A stretch of 64,000 nt of DNA from an uncultured Alistipes sp. Lineage in GTDB: Bacteria; Bacteroidota; Bacteroidia; Bacteroidales; Rikenellaceae. Made by a program: the position numbers and the translations under genes. A model generated the notes under the pieces. It was given only the letters and a program-made list of their open reading frames with translations, was not told where the DNA came from and did not search any database. How positions within the stretch are numbered: position 1 is the stretch's first letter; each line of letters opens with the position of its first letter. Location of the stretch: contig CALUKH010000003.1 in the NCBI GenBank assembly GCA_944321185.1, positions 62,001-126,000 on the forward strand, in the 5' to 3' direction. This document shows, in pieces, positions 28,210 to 36,216 of the stretch.

Positions 28210-28947
28210 ATGAAACATGCGATGCCCGAGCTTCCCTATGCGCCGGAAGCCCTTGCCCCGAAGATGAGTCGTGAAACCATCGACTACCACTACGGGAAAC
28301 ACCTTCAGACCTACGTCGACAACCTCAACGGGTTGATCCCCGGAACCCCCTACGAGGCGATGACGCTCGACGACATCGTGCGGCGGGCCGACGGTGCCAT
28401 CTTCAACAATGCCGCCCAGGCCTGGAATCACACCTTCTTTTTCCGGATGCTGACCCCCGCGCAGGGCCCCATGCCCGAGAAACTCACGGCCAAACTCACG
28501 GCGGAGTTCGGCTCGGTCGAGGCTTTCCGCGAACGCTTCACGCGGGCCGCACTCGGATTGTTCGGTTCGGGATGGGTCTGGCTGGTGGCCGATCGCGAGG
28601 GGCATCTGTCGATCGAGGCCCGTTCGAATGCCGGCAATCCGTTGACCGAGGGGCTGCGTCCGCTGCTGACGGTCGACGTCTGGGAGCACGCCTACTACAT
28701 CGATTACCGCAATCGCCGCGCCGACTTCCTGAAGGCCTTCTGGGAGCTGGTCGACTGGCAGCAGGTGGCCGATCGGGCCGTTCCGCGGCGGTATCGCTGC
28801 ACGGCGTGTGATTACGTCTACGACCCGGCGAAGGGCGATCCCGAGACGGGTATTGCTCCCGGAACTCCCTTCGAGGAGATTCCCGACGATTGGACCTGTC
28901 CGTTGTGCGGACTTCACAAGGAGGCCTTCCAGCCCGTCGGGGAGTAG
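28210..28947 (+). CDS. sodB: Fe-type superoxide dismutase fused to a C-terminal rubredoxin domain
   Basis: This 245-aa protein has two domains. Residues 5-190 are a complete Fe/Mn-SOD of FeSOD type: metal ligands His27, His74, Asp156 and His160 ([11 protein letters not shown]), gateway His31 and Tyr35, and the FeSOD-typical Gln70 (NNAAQAWNH). Residues 193-243 are a full rubredoxin: [15 protein letters not shown], then [10 protein letters not shown], with iron-ligand Cys197, 200, 230 and 233. The junction is a short PRR linker with no frame break. SOD dismutates superoxide without an external donor, so a covalently attached one-electron carrier is unexpected. It might give superoxide-reductase-like activity. 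The start is the ATG giving [15 protein letters not shown], matching SodB. Confidence 0.95.
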   Translation: MKHAMPELPYAPEALAPKMSRETIDYHYGKHLQTYVDNLNGLIPGTPYEAMTLDDIVRRADGAIFNNAAQAWNHTFFFRMLTPAQGPMPEKLTAKLTAEFGSVEAFRERFTRAALGLFGSGWVWLVADREGHLSIEARSNAGNPLTEGLRPLLTVDVWEHAYYIDYRNRRADFLKAFWELVDWQQVADRAVPRRYRCTACDYVYDPAKGDPETGIAPGTPFEEIPDDWTCPLCGLHKEAFQPVGE

Positions 28948-28960
28948 GGGCCTGCGGACG

Positions 28961-28994
28961 AAAAATCCCGCCCGGACTGCGGTCCGGACGGGAT
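28961..28994 (-). terminator. Terminator of the small monooxygenase gene
   Basis: On the minus strand a 13-bp stem (ATCCCGTCCGGAC / GTCCGGGCGGGAT, one mismatch) is followed by TTTT. It sits between the convergent SOD-rubredoxin and monooxygenase genes and may also stop SOD transcripts. Confidence 0.8.
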
Positions 28995-29041
28995 GTTCGG
29001 CGATGCACGGCGTCGCAGCCGGCGTCGGTCGGAGTGCGGGG

Positions 29042-29317
29042 TCAGAAGACGAACTTCTCGAGCTTCAGTTCACCCAGCTGCTCCATGCGCGGAACGAGCG
29101 TCGTGAAGTGCGACGACTGTTCGTGGGCCGTGAGGGCCTTGGCATCGCTCCACGTCTCGCAGATCATCAGAACGTCGCGGCGCGTCGTGCTCTCGAAGAG
29201 GTCGTAGGCGACGCAGCCTTCGTCCTTGAGCGAAGCGGCGACCAGTTCGCGGGCCGTGCGGACGAGTTCTTCACGGTTGCTCTCCGTCGTGCGGATAAAT
29301 ACATTCAAACGTATCAT
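29042..29317 (-). CDS. Antibiotic biosynthesis monooxygenase (ABM) domain protein, YgiN-like
   Basis: This 91-aa protein is a single ABM ferredoxin-like domain: MIRLNVFIRTTESNREELVRTARELV, then CVAYDLFEST, LMICETWSD, and the helix FTTLVPRMEQL (segments given separately). Such small dimeric proteins act as quinol or other cofactor-free oxygenases, or as uncharacterised stress proteins. The ATG was chosen because it starts the first beta-strand; the 33 upstream codons lack similarity. It is a monocistronic gene next to the SOD-rubredoxin fusion, which hints at an oxidative-stress setting but does not show it. Confidence 0.8.
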   Translation of the reverse strand: MIRLNVFIRTTESNREELVRTARELVAASLKDEGCVAYDLFESTTRRDVLMICETWSDAKALTAHEQSSHFTTLVPRMEQLGELKLEKFVF

Positions 29318-29516
29318 AACGTGTCGGTTTATGGATGTCGCGGGGTCATTCCCGGGCCATCCGGTTAGCTTGACGGGACGAATATAGTAAAAAATTCGGG
29401 AAACGGAACCCGTCACGGCGTCTTTTCCAGATCTGGATCGTCTGCGGAACGTGCCGAACGAACCGCCGCAGCCCGAAAGAGATGACCTTTCAACAATCTC
29501 AAAATCTCAATAAAAG

Positions 29517-30584
29517 ATGAAAACAAAACAGCTATTCTTGGCCCTTGCGGCGATGTGCGGAGCTTTCGAGGCGCTGGCCTGTACGGGGCTGTCGCTGACG
29601 GCAGCCGACGGCAGTTACGTCCAGGCGCGGACCATCGAGTGGGGAAACAGTGCGCTGGAGAGCATGTATGTGGTCATTCCGCGCGGACAGTCGCTGCAGT
29701 CGCTCACGCCCGGAAGCGAACCGGGTGTGGCGTTCAAGGCCCGTTACGGGGTGGTGGGGCTGGCCGTCGTCGAGGAGCGCTTCATCGCCGAGGGAATCAA
29801 CGAGGCGGGGCTTTCGGCCGGTCTGTTCTTCTTCCCGCAGTACGGCAGCTACGAGTCATACGAGGCCGCGCAGAGCGACCGTACGCTGGTCGATCTCGAA
29901 GTGGCGCAATGGATTCTGACGCAGTTTGCGACGATCGACGAGGTGAAGGCCTCGATCGGTGACGTGCGCATCGTGGGGCTTGAGGCCAATGCCGTCGTAC
30001 ACTGGCGCATCGGCGAGCCGTCGGGCCGTCAGGTGGTGCTGGAGATCGTCGACGGCGTGCCGCACTTTTATGAAAACGAGGTGGGGGTGCTGACCAATGC
30101 TCCGGGATTCGAGTGGCAGGTGACCAATCTGAACAACTACGTCAATCTGCGTCCGGGCGATGTCGAGCCCTACAAGATGGATGAGAAGACGCTGCGGGCA
30201 TTCGGCGCTACGGCCGGTTTTCTGGGGCTTCCGGGCGACGATACACCGCCGTCGCGCTTCGTGCGTGCGGCCTTCTTCCGCGCTACGGCGCCGCAGCGGG
30301 CTACGGCCTTCGCCACCGTGCAGGAGTGTTTCCACCTGCTGAACAATTTCGACGTGCCGATCGGTCTGGAGCATCCCGCCGGTGAGTGTCCCGATATCCC
30401 GAGCGCCACGCAGTGGACCTCGGCCATCGACCTCACGCACCGCGTGGTCTACTACAAGACGGCCTACAACAATACGATCCGTTCGATCGATCTGTCGCAG
30501 ATCGACTTCGGAAAGGTCCGCTACCAAGTACATCCGCTCGACCGCGAGCCCGTGCAGCCCGTCGAGCGGATCACGGTGCGATAG
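29517..30584 (+). CDS. Choloylglycine hydrolase (Ntn) family linear amide hydrolase, bile-salt-hydrolase-like
   Basis: This 355-aa protein has a signal peptide MKTKQLFLALAAMCGAFEALA, then Cys22, which becomes the N-terminal nucleophile after cleavage. Other family residues are Arg38 (QARTIEWG), Asn95 (GINEAGLSAG), Asn194 (VLTNAPGFEWQ) and Arg247 (SRFVRA). At the position where bile salt hydrolases carry Asp (about 21 in their numbering) this protein has Glu41. The family hydrolyses bile salt, penicillin V or N-acyl homoserine lactone amides. Gut origin favours bile salts, but the substrate cannot be settled here. It is secreted, with no clear operon partner. Confidence 0.88.
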   Translation: MKTKQLFLALAAMCGAFEALACTGLSLTAADGSYVQARTIEWGNSALESMYVVIPRGQSLQSLTPGSEPGVAFKARYGVVGLAVVEERFIAEGINEAGLSAGLFFFPQYGSYESYEAAQSDRTLVDLEVAQWILTQFATIDEVKASIGDVRIVGLEANAVVHWRIGEPSGRQVVLEIVDGVPHFYENEVGVLTNAPGFEWQVTNLNNYVNLRPGDVEPYKMDEKTLRAFGATAGFLGLPGDDTPPSRFVRAAFFRATAPQRATAFATVQECFHLLNNFDVPIGLEHPAGECPDIPSATQWTSAIDLTHRVVYYKTAYNNTIRSIDLSQIDFGKVRYQVHPLDREPVQPVERITVR

Positions 30585-30598
30585 GCAGCCTGGGCCCG

Positions 30599-30660
30599 AC
30601 GCGCACGGCAGCCCGGCGCGCACGGCAGCCCGGCACAAACGGCAGCTCGGCACAAACGGC
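30599..30660 (+). repeat. Short 17-bp tandem repeat, about 3.6 copies
   Basis: Units at 30599-30615, 30616-30632, 30633-30649 and a partial 30650-30660, of the form GCRCRMACGGCAGCYCG. It is noncoding and lies between the convergent choloylglycine hydrolase and DUF486 genes. Confidence 0.8.
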
Positions 30661-30697
30661 GAATGGACGGTCTGCGGCCGGTTGGCGGGCGGATCGG

Positions 30698-31063
30698 TTA
30701 CTTGCGGAAGATGAAGTAGACGGCCATGATCAGGCAGATGAATCCGGCCAGATGGTTCCAGCGCAGCGTGTCGGACTTCATGAAGACCAGCGCGAAGATG
30801 GTGAAGACCGAGAGCGAGACGACCTCCTGAATGACCTTCAGCTCCCAGATGGAGAAGGGGCCTCCGAATTCGGCCGAACCGATGCGGTTGGCCGGCACCT
30901 GGAAGCAGTATTCGAAGAGGGCGACACCCCAGCTCATGAGGACAATCAGCATGAGGCTGAAGCGTTCGAGGCGTGATTTGAAGGCGATTTGCCCGTACCA
31001 GGCCAGCGTCATGAAGGCGTTGGAGATGACGAGCAGCGAGACGGTGGCAATTCCCCGGAACAT
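30698..31063 (-). CDS. DUF486 (DMT-like) small membrane protein
   Basis: This 121-aa protein has four hydrophobic helices (about 5-22, 30-50, 68-90 and 97-117). It matches the DUF486 family of small DMT-superfamily-like membrane proteins, with segments ISNAFMTLAWYGQI, ALFEYCFQVPANRIG and the C-terminal FALVFMKSDTLRWNHLAGF. The start giving MFRGIATVSLLVISN is preferred over a longer Cys-rich upstream extension that overlaps the promoter and terminator region. Function of the family is unknown; transport is guessed from the fold. Confidence 0.82.
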   Translation of the reverse strand: MFRGIATVSLLVISNAFMTLAWYGQIAFKSRLERFSLMLIVLMSWGVALFEYCFQVPANRIGSAEFGGPFSIWELKVIQEVVSLSVFTIFALVFMKSDTLRWNHLAGFICLIMAVYFIFRK

Positions 31064-31087
31064 ATCGATTCTGTTTTGAAAGCGGCG

Positions 31088-31095
31088 CAAAATTA
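31088..31095 (-). promoter_or_regulatory. -7-like box for the DUF486 gene
   Basis: The minus-strand TAATTTTG (TAnnTTTG) lies 25 nt before the chosen start and supports that start. Confidence 0.45.
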
Positions 31096-31130
31096 GCGAT
31101 TTTTTCGCAATGCCGCATCGTCTGCACACG

Positions 31131-31167
31131 AAAACGCACATTTCCATCTTGGGAATGTGCGTTTTTT
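31131..31167 (-). terminator. Terminator after the HAD phosphatase gene (likely bidirectional)
   Basis: A 13-bp stem (AACGCACATTTCC / GGGAATGTGCGTT with one wobble) is flanked by A-run and T-run, so it can act on both strands. It sits 39 nt downstream of the HAD gene stop. Confidence 0.85.
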
Positions 31168-31205
31168 CGGCGTTTGTCCGCGGGGGGCGATGCCTGGGGC
31201 CGGGG

Positions 31206-31865
31206 TCAGGCCAGCAGCGCGTCGAGATCCTTCAGGTCGGCGAACGTCTCGATCACCAGGTCGGCATCGGTTTCGCGTTCCAACACTTCCCGAGGCAGCG
31301 TCGTAGCCAGCGCCACGACCCGTCCGGCTCCGGCCCGACGGGCCGCTTCGATACCTGCCTTGGCATCCTCGAAGACCACGCATTCGGCGGGATCGGTCCC
31401 GACAGCCGCGGCCGCCGTGAGGTAGATCTCCGGATCGGGCTTGCAGCGGGTGACCATGTCGCCCGAGATGCGGGCCTCGAACCACTTGCCGATGGCGCAC
31501 TTCTCCAGCACGAACTCGACGTTGGCACGGCATCCCGACGATCCCACGGCACAGTGTACCCCGGCCGCATGCAACCGTTCGAGCAGTTCGACGAGGCCTC
31601 GCACGGGGCGGATCTCCGGTGCGTAGATCTGGCGGTAGATGGCCTCCTTTTCGTCGGCCAGGGCCGCGATCCCCTTCGTGCGGATCACCTCCTCGGGCAT
31701 GATCAGCCGCATGATGTCGTCGTTGCCCATGCCGTAGGCCTGGCTGAGGCGTTGTTTCCAGTCGTGGACGCCGTAGCGTGCGCAGAAGATTTCGAAGGCC
31801 CGGATGTGGGCCGAAGTGTTGTCGACCAGGGTGCCGTCCATGTCGAACAGAGCCGCTTTTTTCAT
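31206..31865 (-). CDS. HAD-superfamily hydrolase, beta-phosphoglucomutase-like
   Basis: This 219-aa protein has HAD motif I in LFDMDGTLVDN, motif II near AVGSSGCR, motif III Lys in RCKPDPEIYLTAAAA, and motif IV VVFEDAKAGIEAA, with a helical cap between motif I and II. This is the subfamily of beta-phosphoglucomutase and phosphoglycolate/sugar phosphatases. The substrate cannot be told. The start MKKAALFDMDG is preferred; a 16-codon upstream extension lacks similarity and crosses the -7 box. Apparently monocistronic. Confidence 0.88.
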   Translation of the reverse strand: MKKAALFDMDGTLVDNTSAHIRAFEIFCARYGVHDWKQRLSQAYGMGNDDIMRLIMPEEVIRTKGIAALADEKEAIYRQIYAPEIRPVRGLVELLERLHAAGVHCAVGSSGCRANVEFVLEKCAIGKWFEARISGDMVTRCKPDPEIYLTAAAAVGTDPAECVVFEDAKAGIEAARRAGAGRVVALATTLPREVLERETDADLVIETFADLKDLDALLA

Positions 31866-31888
31866 CGTGGTGTTGGATTTTTGTGCCC

Positions 31889-31896
31889 CAAAGATA
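31889..31896 (-). promoter_or_regulatory. -7-like box for the HAD gene
   Basis: The minus-strand TATCTTTG lies 23 nt before the chosen start. Confidence 0.5.
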
Positions 31897-31937
31897 CGCA
31901 AAATCTCCGACACCTGTGCGGCTGCTGTCCGTACGGA

Positions 31938-34427
31938 TCAGAATTTGATCTGAATGCCGAGATTTACGGCGAAGTTCCGGGCCTTGATGCCGGGTTCCGG
32001 CTGGCGGTGGGTCAGTCGCCAGAGGCAGTCCACGCGGAAGATCCGGAAGATGTTCTCCACTCCGAATCCCGCCTCGACGTAGGGATCCCGCACCGTCGAC
32101 ATGCCCGCCGGGAAGAGCAGCGGGGCTCCCGAACCGACCAGCGAGCCGTTGTTCCGGTCGCTGAGTGTTCCCCAGACCCCCTTGCAGACCAGCACCTCAC
32201 GCCACTTGAGGCGTTTGATGAGCGGCAGCCGTCCGAGCAGCAGTCCGTTGAAGTGGTGCTCCCAGAACCACGACACCCACGTATCCGATGCGAATTCGTA
32301 GTAGTTCATGCACGAATAGGTGTGCGGATCGTAGAAGTAGGTGCCGTTCCCTTCGTGGAGCTTGAGCAGCGGGTAGGGGACCTGTCCGAAGATGTGGCCG
32401 CCCTGGAGGCTGATCTTCGAGTAGCCGATCGGCGGGAGATTGACCCGGTAGCGGAGGTCTCCCACCAGGGCGTAATACTCCCGGCTACCGGGCAGCAGGT
32501 CGGGAAGGCCGGCTACGAAGGTCAGCGCCACGACCGGATAGGGCGATCCGAGATACTTCTTGTCGAAGGGCTGGCGGTAGACGGCCTCGTTCTTCGACAG
32601 GCGGATGCCGACCTGCACCGTCGCATCGTTGATCGCGCGGATCGGACCCTGGCCGGGTTGGATCATCGGGACGTAGCGGTTGCCGTGGATGTGCTGCATC
32701 CGCATGCCGACCGTGGTGCTGATGCCTTGCCGCCACTCGTGTTCGTAGGTGGCCTCGCCGCGGTCGACGATCGAGAGCCGCTGGTCGCCGCGCGAAAGAA
32801 TCGACGTGAAGATGCTGTTTTCGGTGAGCAGGTTGTGACCGGCGCCGAGCTGGATGAGGTCGTGACGCGCCGCGAAGGTCAGCTTGCGGGTCAGCCGCCG
32901 GTTGAAGGCCAGTTCGAGCATGCCGCCGCCCTTGAAGTGTTCGTCGCGCGTGCCGTAGGCGACGTATCCGCCCAGGCGCACCGTGCGGCTGACGGCCGGC
33001 GTCGTGCGCAGCCCCACCTGCATGCGAAGGCCCTCGGCATCGTTGAAACTCAGCAGTTTGTGATAGGGTCCCACGCCGATGTATTTCGTGTTCCAGTAGC
33101 CGCCCAGGATGGTATTGATGATCGTGTAGATGTTGCGGTAGAGCGGCACCTGCTTCACCGAGTCGACCATGCGGTAGATCTGCCGTTCGCGGTCGGTGAG
33201 CCTGTAGGGGCGGATCGTCTCCCAGTAGGCCTCGGAGACGTTGCCGGGCTCCTGCTCCTCGACGACGACGTTGTTGTCCATGCGCAGGATCTCGTCCGGA
33301 ATCGGCTGCCCGATCTGCGGGTCGGAGTAGATCACCTCGCGCGTGCCGAGGAACGAGGTGAGTTTCGACGAATCGGCCTCCGAGATCGAGAATTCGGCCG
33401 AGACGCGGTCGCGGGCCCGGAACCACCGTCCGTCGGGCAGCCGCTGGTTCTCACACTCGAGCACCAGGTGGCGTACCCAGTTGACGTTCGTGCCGCGGGG
33501 CATGCGGGCCGTGGCCGATTCGAGGGCATAGCTGGCCGAATCGATGTTCACCTCACCGTCGAGCACCGGCGTAGCCAGCCGTTTGGGGTGGAAGCGGATC
33601 TTGTAGATCTTGCGACCTTCGTGGAGGGTGCTGTCGACCAGAAAGTAGTTGTAGAAAGCGCGTCCGCTCTCGGAGAGCGGGCTGGCGAACCGCGAGTTGA
33701 ACAGCGCGATGTAGTTGTCGTAGAAGTTCACGTCGCCGTGCATCCCGCCGGTGAACTGCGCCACGGCGATGTTGTTGTTGACCCCCGAGACGCGGCTGGC
33801 ACGGATCACCTCGCGTTTGAATTCCGGGCGGCGGCTCCGGTAGAGATCGGCCGTCGATTCGGCGATCATGGCCGGAAGATAGGCCTGCCCGGTGAGTGCC
33901 GAGGTGTCCATGTAGTTGAAAATGAATCCGAAATTGCGTTGCAGACGGCGGTTGCGGAACTCGGGCCGGATGTTCGTCAGATCGAGCTCCATCTTCGTAT
34001 AGGTCCGGCAATGGTAGCTTTCGTGACGGTCCGGGTCGTTGCGCGACCGGTTGCGGATGACCCCGTCGAGAATCGGGAAGGCGGGGTTCTCACCCGGGGT
34101 GATGACCACCTGTCCGATGTCGAACTCGACGCTCCGCAGGCGGAAGTCCACCCGGTTGAAAATCCCCTGCGTTACGGGTTTTGTTGCGGTGGCGTAGCCG
34201 ACCATCGAGGCCTGCACGCAGCTGACCGTGTCACGGGTTTCGAGCGAATAGATGCCCTGCTCGTCGGTGGTGATGCCGACGGTCGTGCCGGGGAATACCA
34301 CACTGACGAACGACAGCGGGTTTCCGTCGTCATCGGTCACTTGTCCTCTCACGCGGGTTGTCTGGGCCATGGCCCCTGCCGTCGCAAAGAGGACGTGCAG
34401 CAACCCGAAAATCATTCTCCGTACCAT
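31938..34427 (-). CDS. DUF5686 outer membrane protein with carboxypeptidase-like regulatory domain
   Basis: This 829-aa protein has a signal peptide (MVRRMIFGLLHVLFATAGAMAQ), a CarboxypepD_reg-like beta-sandwich at about 25-105 (TRVRGQVTDDDGNPLSFVSVVF), and then the long DUF5686 region predicted to form a beta-barrel, ending FAVNLGIQIKF. Such proteins are widespread, uncharacterised outer membrane proteins of Bacteroidetes. Two starts are possible (34427, or 34415 giving MIFGLLHV). I keep 34427 for its positively charged n-region, although the nearby -7 box would leave almost no leader. Confidence 0.82.
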   Translation of the reverse strand: MVRRMIFGLLHVLFATAGAMAQTTRVRGQVTDDDGNPLSFVSVVFPGTTVGITTDEQGIYSLETRDTVSCVQASMVGYATATKPVTQGIFNRVDFRLRSVEFDIGQVVITPGENPAFPILDGVIRNRSRNDPDRHESYHCRTYTKMELDLTNIRPEFRNRRLQRNFGFIFNYMDTSALTGQAYLPAMIAESTADLYRSRRPEFKREVIRASRVSGVNNNIAVAQFTGGMHGDVNFYDNYIALFNSRFASPLSESGRAFYNYFLVDSTLHEGRKIYKIRFHPKRLATPVLDGEVNIDSASYALESATARMPRGTNVNWVRHLVLECENQRLPDGRWFRARDRVSAEFSISEADSSKLTSFLGTREVIYSDPQIGQPIPDEILRMDNNVVVEEQEPGNVSEAYWETIRPYRLTDRERQIYRMVDSVKQVPLYRNIYTIINTILGGYWNTKYIGVGPYHKLLSFNDAEGLRMQVGLRTTPAVSRTVRLGGYVAYGTRDEHFKGGGMLELAFNRRLTRKLTFAARHDLIQLGAGHNLLTENSIFTSILSRGDQRLSIVDRGEATYEHEWRQGISTTVGMRMQHIHGNRYVPMIQPGQGPIRAINDATVQVGIRLSKNEAVYRQPFDKKYLGSPYPVVALTFVAGLPDLLPGSREYYALVGDLRYRVNLPPIGYSKISLQGGHIFGQVPYPLLKLHEGNGTYFYDPHTYSCMNYYEFASDTWVSWFWEHHFNGLLLGRLPLIKRLKWREVLVCKGVWGTLSDRNNGSLVGSGAPLLFPAGMSTVRDPYVEAGFGVENIFRIFRVDCLWRLTHRQPEPGIKARNFAVNLGIQIKF

Positions 34428-34434
34428 ACGGTGG

Positions 34435-34442
34435 CAAATGTA
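34435..34442 (-). promoter_or_regulatory. -7-like box for the DUF5686 gene
   Basis: The minus-strand TACATTTG (TAnnTTTG) lies directly before the start codon, implying a very short leader or use of the later ATG at 34415. It is divergent from the ybaK box about 32 nt away. Confidence 0.5.
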
Positions 34443-34473
34443 GCAAAAAAGTTCAATTTCCAAGAAATTAAGC

Positions 34474-34481
34474 TACCTTTG
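34474..34481 (+). promoter_or_regulatory. -7-like box for ybaK
   Basis: TACCTTTG matches TAnnTTTG and lies 30 nt before the ybaK start in an AT-rich stretch. Confidence 0.55.
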
Positions 34482-34511
34482 CGGCAAAACGGTTGAAAAT
34501 AATGACAGGTT

Positions 34512-35015
34512 ATGGCACACGGCAAGACTGAGAAGATTGAAAAGACCAATGCGGCACGGTTGCTCGACCGTGCGAAAATCGCCTACGAACTGGTTCCCTA
34601 CGAGGTCGACGAGCAGAATCTGGCGGCCACGCACGTTGCCGAACAGTTGGGCGAGGATATTTCGACGGTCTACAAGACGTTGGTGCTCAAGGGCGACCGG
34701 ACGGGCTATTTCGTCTGTGTGGTGCCGGGCGACCACGAGGTTGATCTGAAGGCGGCGGCCCGTGTCTCGGGCAACAAGAAGGTCGATCTGATTCCGATGA
34801 AGGAGCTGTTGCCCGTGACGGGTTACATCCGGGGCGGCTGTTCGCCCGTGGGCATGAAGAAGGCCTTCCCGACCTACATTCACGCTGCGGCCGAGGAGTT
34901 GCCGTTTATCTATATCAGTGCAGGGGTTCGGGGGCTTCAGTTGCGCGTTGCCCCGAAGGAGCTGGCTACGTATGTACGGGCGACGTTTGCCCAGATCAGC
35001 AAGCCCATGGATTAG
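34512..35015 (+). CDS. ybaK: Cys-tRNA(Pro)/Cys-tRNA(Cys) deacylase YbaK
   Basis: This 167-aa protein is a YbaK/EbsC-type trans-editing factor that hydrolyses mischarged Cys-tRNA(Pro). Family features are TNAARLLDRAKIAYELVPYE at the front, the catalytic-type Lys in TVYKTLVLKGD, KVDLIPMKELLPVTGYIRGG, and GCSPVGMKKAFPTYI. Length is typical (E. coli 159 aa). It has its own promoter; a 70-bp repeat array follows instead of a normal terminator. Confidence 0.93.
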   Translation: MAHGKTEKIEKTNAARLLDRAKIAYELVPYEVDEQNLAATHVAEQLGEDISTVYKTLVLKGDRTGYFVCVVPGDHEVDLKAAARVSGNKKVDLIPMKELLPVTGYIRGGCSPVGMKKAFPTYIHAAAEELPFIYISAGVRGLQLRVAPKELATYVRATFAQISKPMD

Positions 35016-35036
35016 AAATTGGAGGGCGCAGGCGGG

Positions 35037-35300
35037 GTTGGAAACCTGTTGAGGCACCATCGCCCCTGAAACCGGCTTCTTAAGCCGGGTCGAGGCGTCG
35101 GCGAGGATTGGAAACCTGTTGAGGCACCATCGCCCCTGAAACCGGCTTCTTAAGCCGGGTTGAGGCGCCGGCAAGGATTGGAAACCTATTGAGATTTTAT
35201 CGCCCCTGAAACCGACTTCTTAAGCTGGGTTGAGGCGCCGGCGAGGATTGGAAACCTGTTGAGATTTCATCGCCCCTGAAACCGGCTTCTTAAGCCGGAG
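35037..35300 (+). repeat. 70-bp tandem repeat array, four copies, each with a hairpin
   Basis: Four units with an exact 70-nt period start near 35037, 35107, 35177 and 35247, each containing GAAACCTGTTGAG, ATCGCCCCTGAAACC and the hairpin CCGGCTT-CTT-AAGCCGG. Copy 3 is the most diverged (CCGACTT / AAGCTGG), yet most stem pairs are kept. The array fills the whole gap between the convergent ybaK and cdaA genes. The hairpins could act as terminators for either gene, though no T-run follows. No coding frame is supported. Confidence 0.92.
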
Positions 35301-35306
35301 CCGGGG

Positions 35307-36110
35307 TTATTCGGCGACCTCCTTGTCGCGGGAACGCTTGCGCGAATTGATGGTCAGATAACGCTGCAGGGTCTGTTGCAGACGGGCCGGATCGAGATGC
35401 TGACGAATCTCTCCGCCCTGGGCGATGGCGATTTCACCGGTCTCCTCCGATACGACCACGATGATGGCATCCGAGATTTCACTCATGCCGATGGCGGCAC
35501 GGTGACGGGTTCCGAACTCCTTCGGGACGTCACTCTGCGTGACGGGCAGGATGCACTTGGCAGCCACGATGCGGTCGCCCTCGATCAGTACGGCGCCGTC
35601 GTGCAACGGGGCATTCTTGAAGAAGATGTTCTTGAGTAGCGGCGTCGAGACCTTGGCATCGAGCGCAATGCCCCCTTCGGCGATCAGACGCAGGTCGCTC
35701 TGCTGTCCGATGACGATCAGTGCGCCGGTCTTCGTTTCGGCCATCTCGCGGCAGGCCGTCACGATCGGCGCGATGTTCGTCTGTACGGGATCCTCGCCCG
35801 AGGAGAAGATCCGCGTGATGAAGTTGAAGTGCTTCTGCCGCATGCCGATCATCTGCAGGAAACGCCGCAGCTCGGGCTGGAAGACGATGATCAGCGCGAT
35901 GGCGCCCACCGAGATCAACTGCCCGAGGATGGTCGAGAGCAGCTCCATGTTCAGCGTGCGGACGACGACCCACAGCAGATACACGGCGATGATTCCCGAG
36001 AGGATATAGGGGGCATTGGTGCCCTTGGTCATGCGGTAGATCCAGTACATGATCAGGGCCACGAGGATGATGTCTATCAGATCGACGAACGTAAACGGAA
36101 CGAATCCCAT
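35307..36110 (-). CDS. cdaA: Diadenylate cyclase CdaA (c-di-AMP synthase)
   Basis: This 267-aa protein has three N-terminal membrane helices (about 8-85) and a cytosolic DAC (DisA_N) domain. The catalytic motifs are the DGA of LHDGAVLIEGDRI and the RHR of FGTRHRAAIGMSE. It makes c-di-AMP from two ATP and is bound to the inner membrane. In Firmicutes cdaA sits next to cdaR/ybbR and glmM; here the YbbR-like gene is about 14 kb away next to coaE. The C terminus is Arg/Lys-rich (NSRKRSRDKEVAE). A single gene with its own -7 box. Confidence 0.95.
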   Translation of the reverse strand: MGFVPFTFVDLIDIILVALIMYWIYRMTKGTNAPYILSGIIAVYLLWVVVRTLNMELLSTILGQLISVGAIALIIVFQPELRRFLQMIGMRQKHFNFITRIFSSGEDPVQTNIAPIVTACREMAETKTGALIVIGQQSDLRLIAEGGIALDAKVSTPLLKNIFFKNAPLHDGAVLIEGDRIVAAKCILPVTQSDVPKEFGTRHRAAIGMSEISDAIIVVVSEETGEIAIAQGGEIRQHLDPARLQQTLQRYLTINSRKRSRDKEVAE

Positions 36111-36148
36111 TGCAGACGGAATTTAATCAGGTATCGGTGTTGACAGCG

Positions 36149-36156
36149 CAAATGTA
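36149..36156 (-). promoter_or_regulatory. -7-like box for cdaA
   Basis: The minus-strand TACATTTG lies 38 nt before the cdaA start, just past the terminator of the OmpH-like gene. Confidence 0.5.
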
Positions 36157-36158
36157 TG

Positions 36159-36199
36159 AAAAAAAACCGACTTCCATTCTTTGTGGAAGCCGGTTTTTT
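36159..36199 (-). terminator. Terminator of the OmpH-like gene
   Basis: A 12-bp stem (AACCGACTTCCA / TGGAAGCCGGTT, one mismatch) is flanked by long A and T runs; on the minus strand it ends in at least eight T. It lies 17 nt past the gene stop. Confidence 0.88.
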
Positions 36200-36216
36200 G
36201 TTCCCTGCGGACCGGA

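Noticed and set aside
29517-29582. Lipoprotein interpretation of Cys22 in the choloylglycine hydrolase
   Set aside because: Residue -3 is Ala rather than Leu/Val/Ile, and Cys22 aligns with the N-terminal nucleophile of the family, so signal peptidase I cleavage is more plausible.
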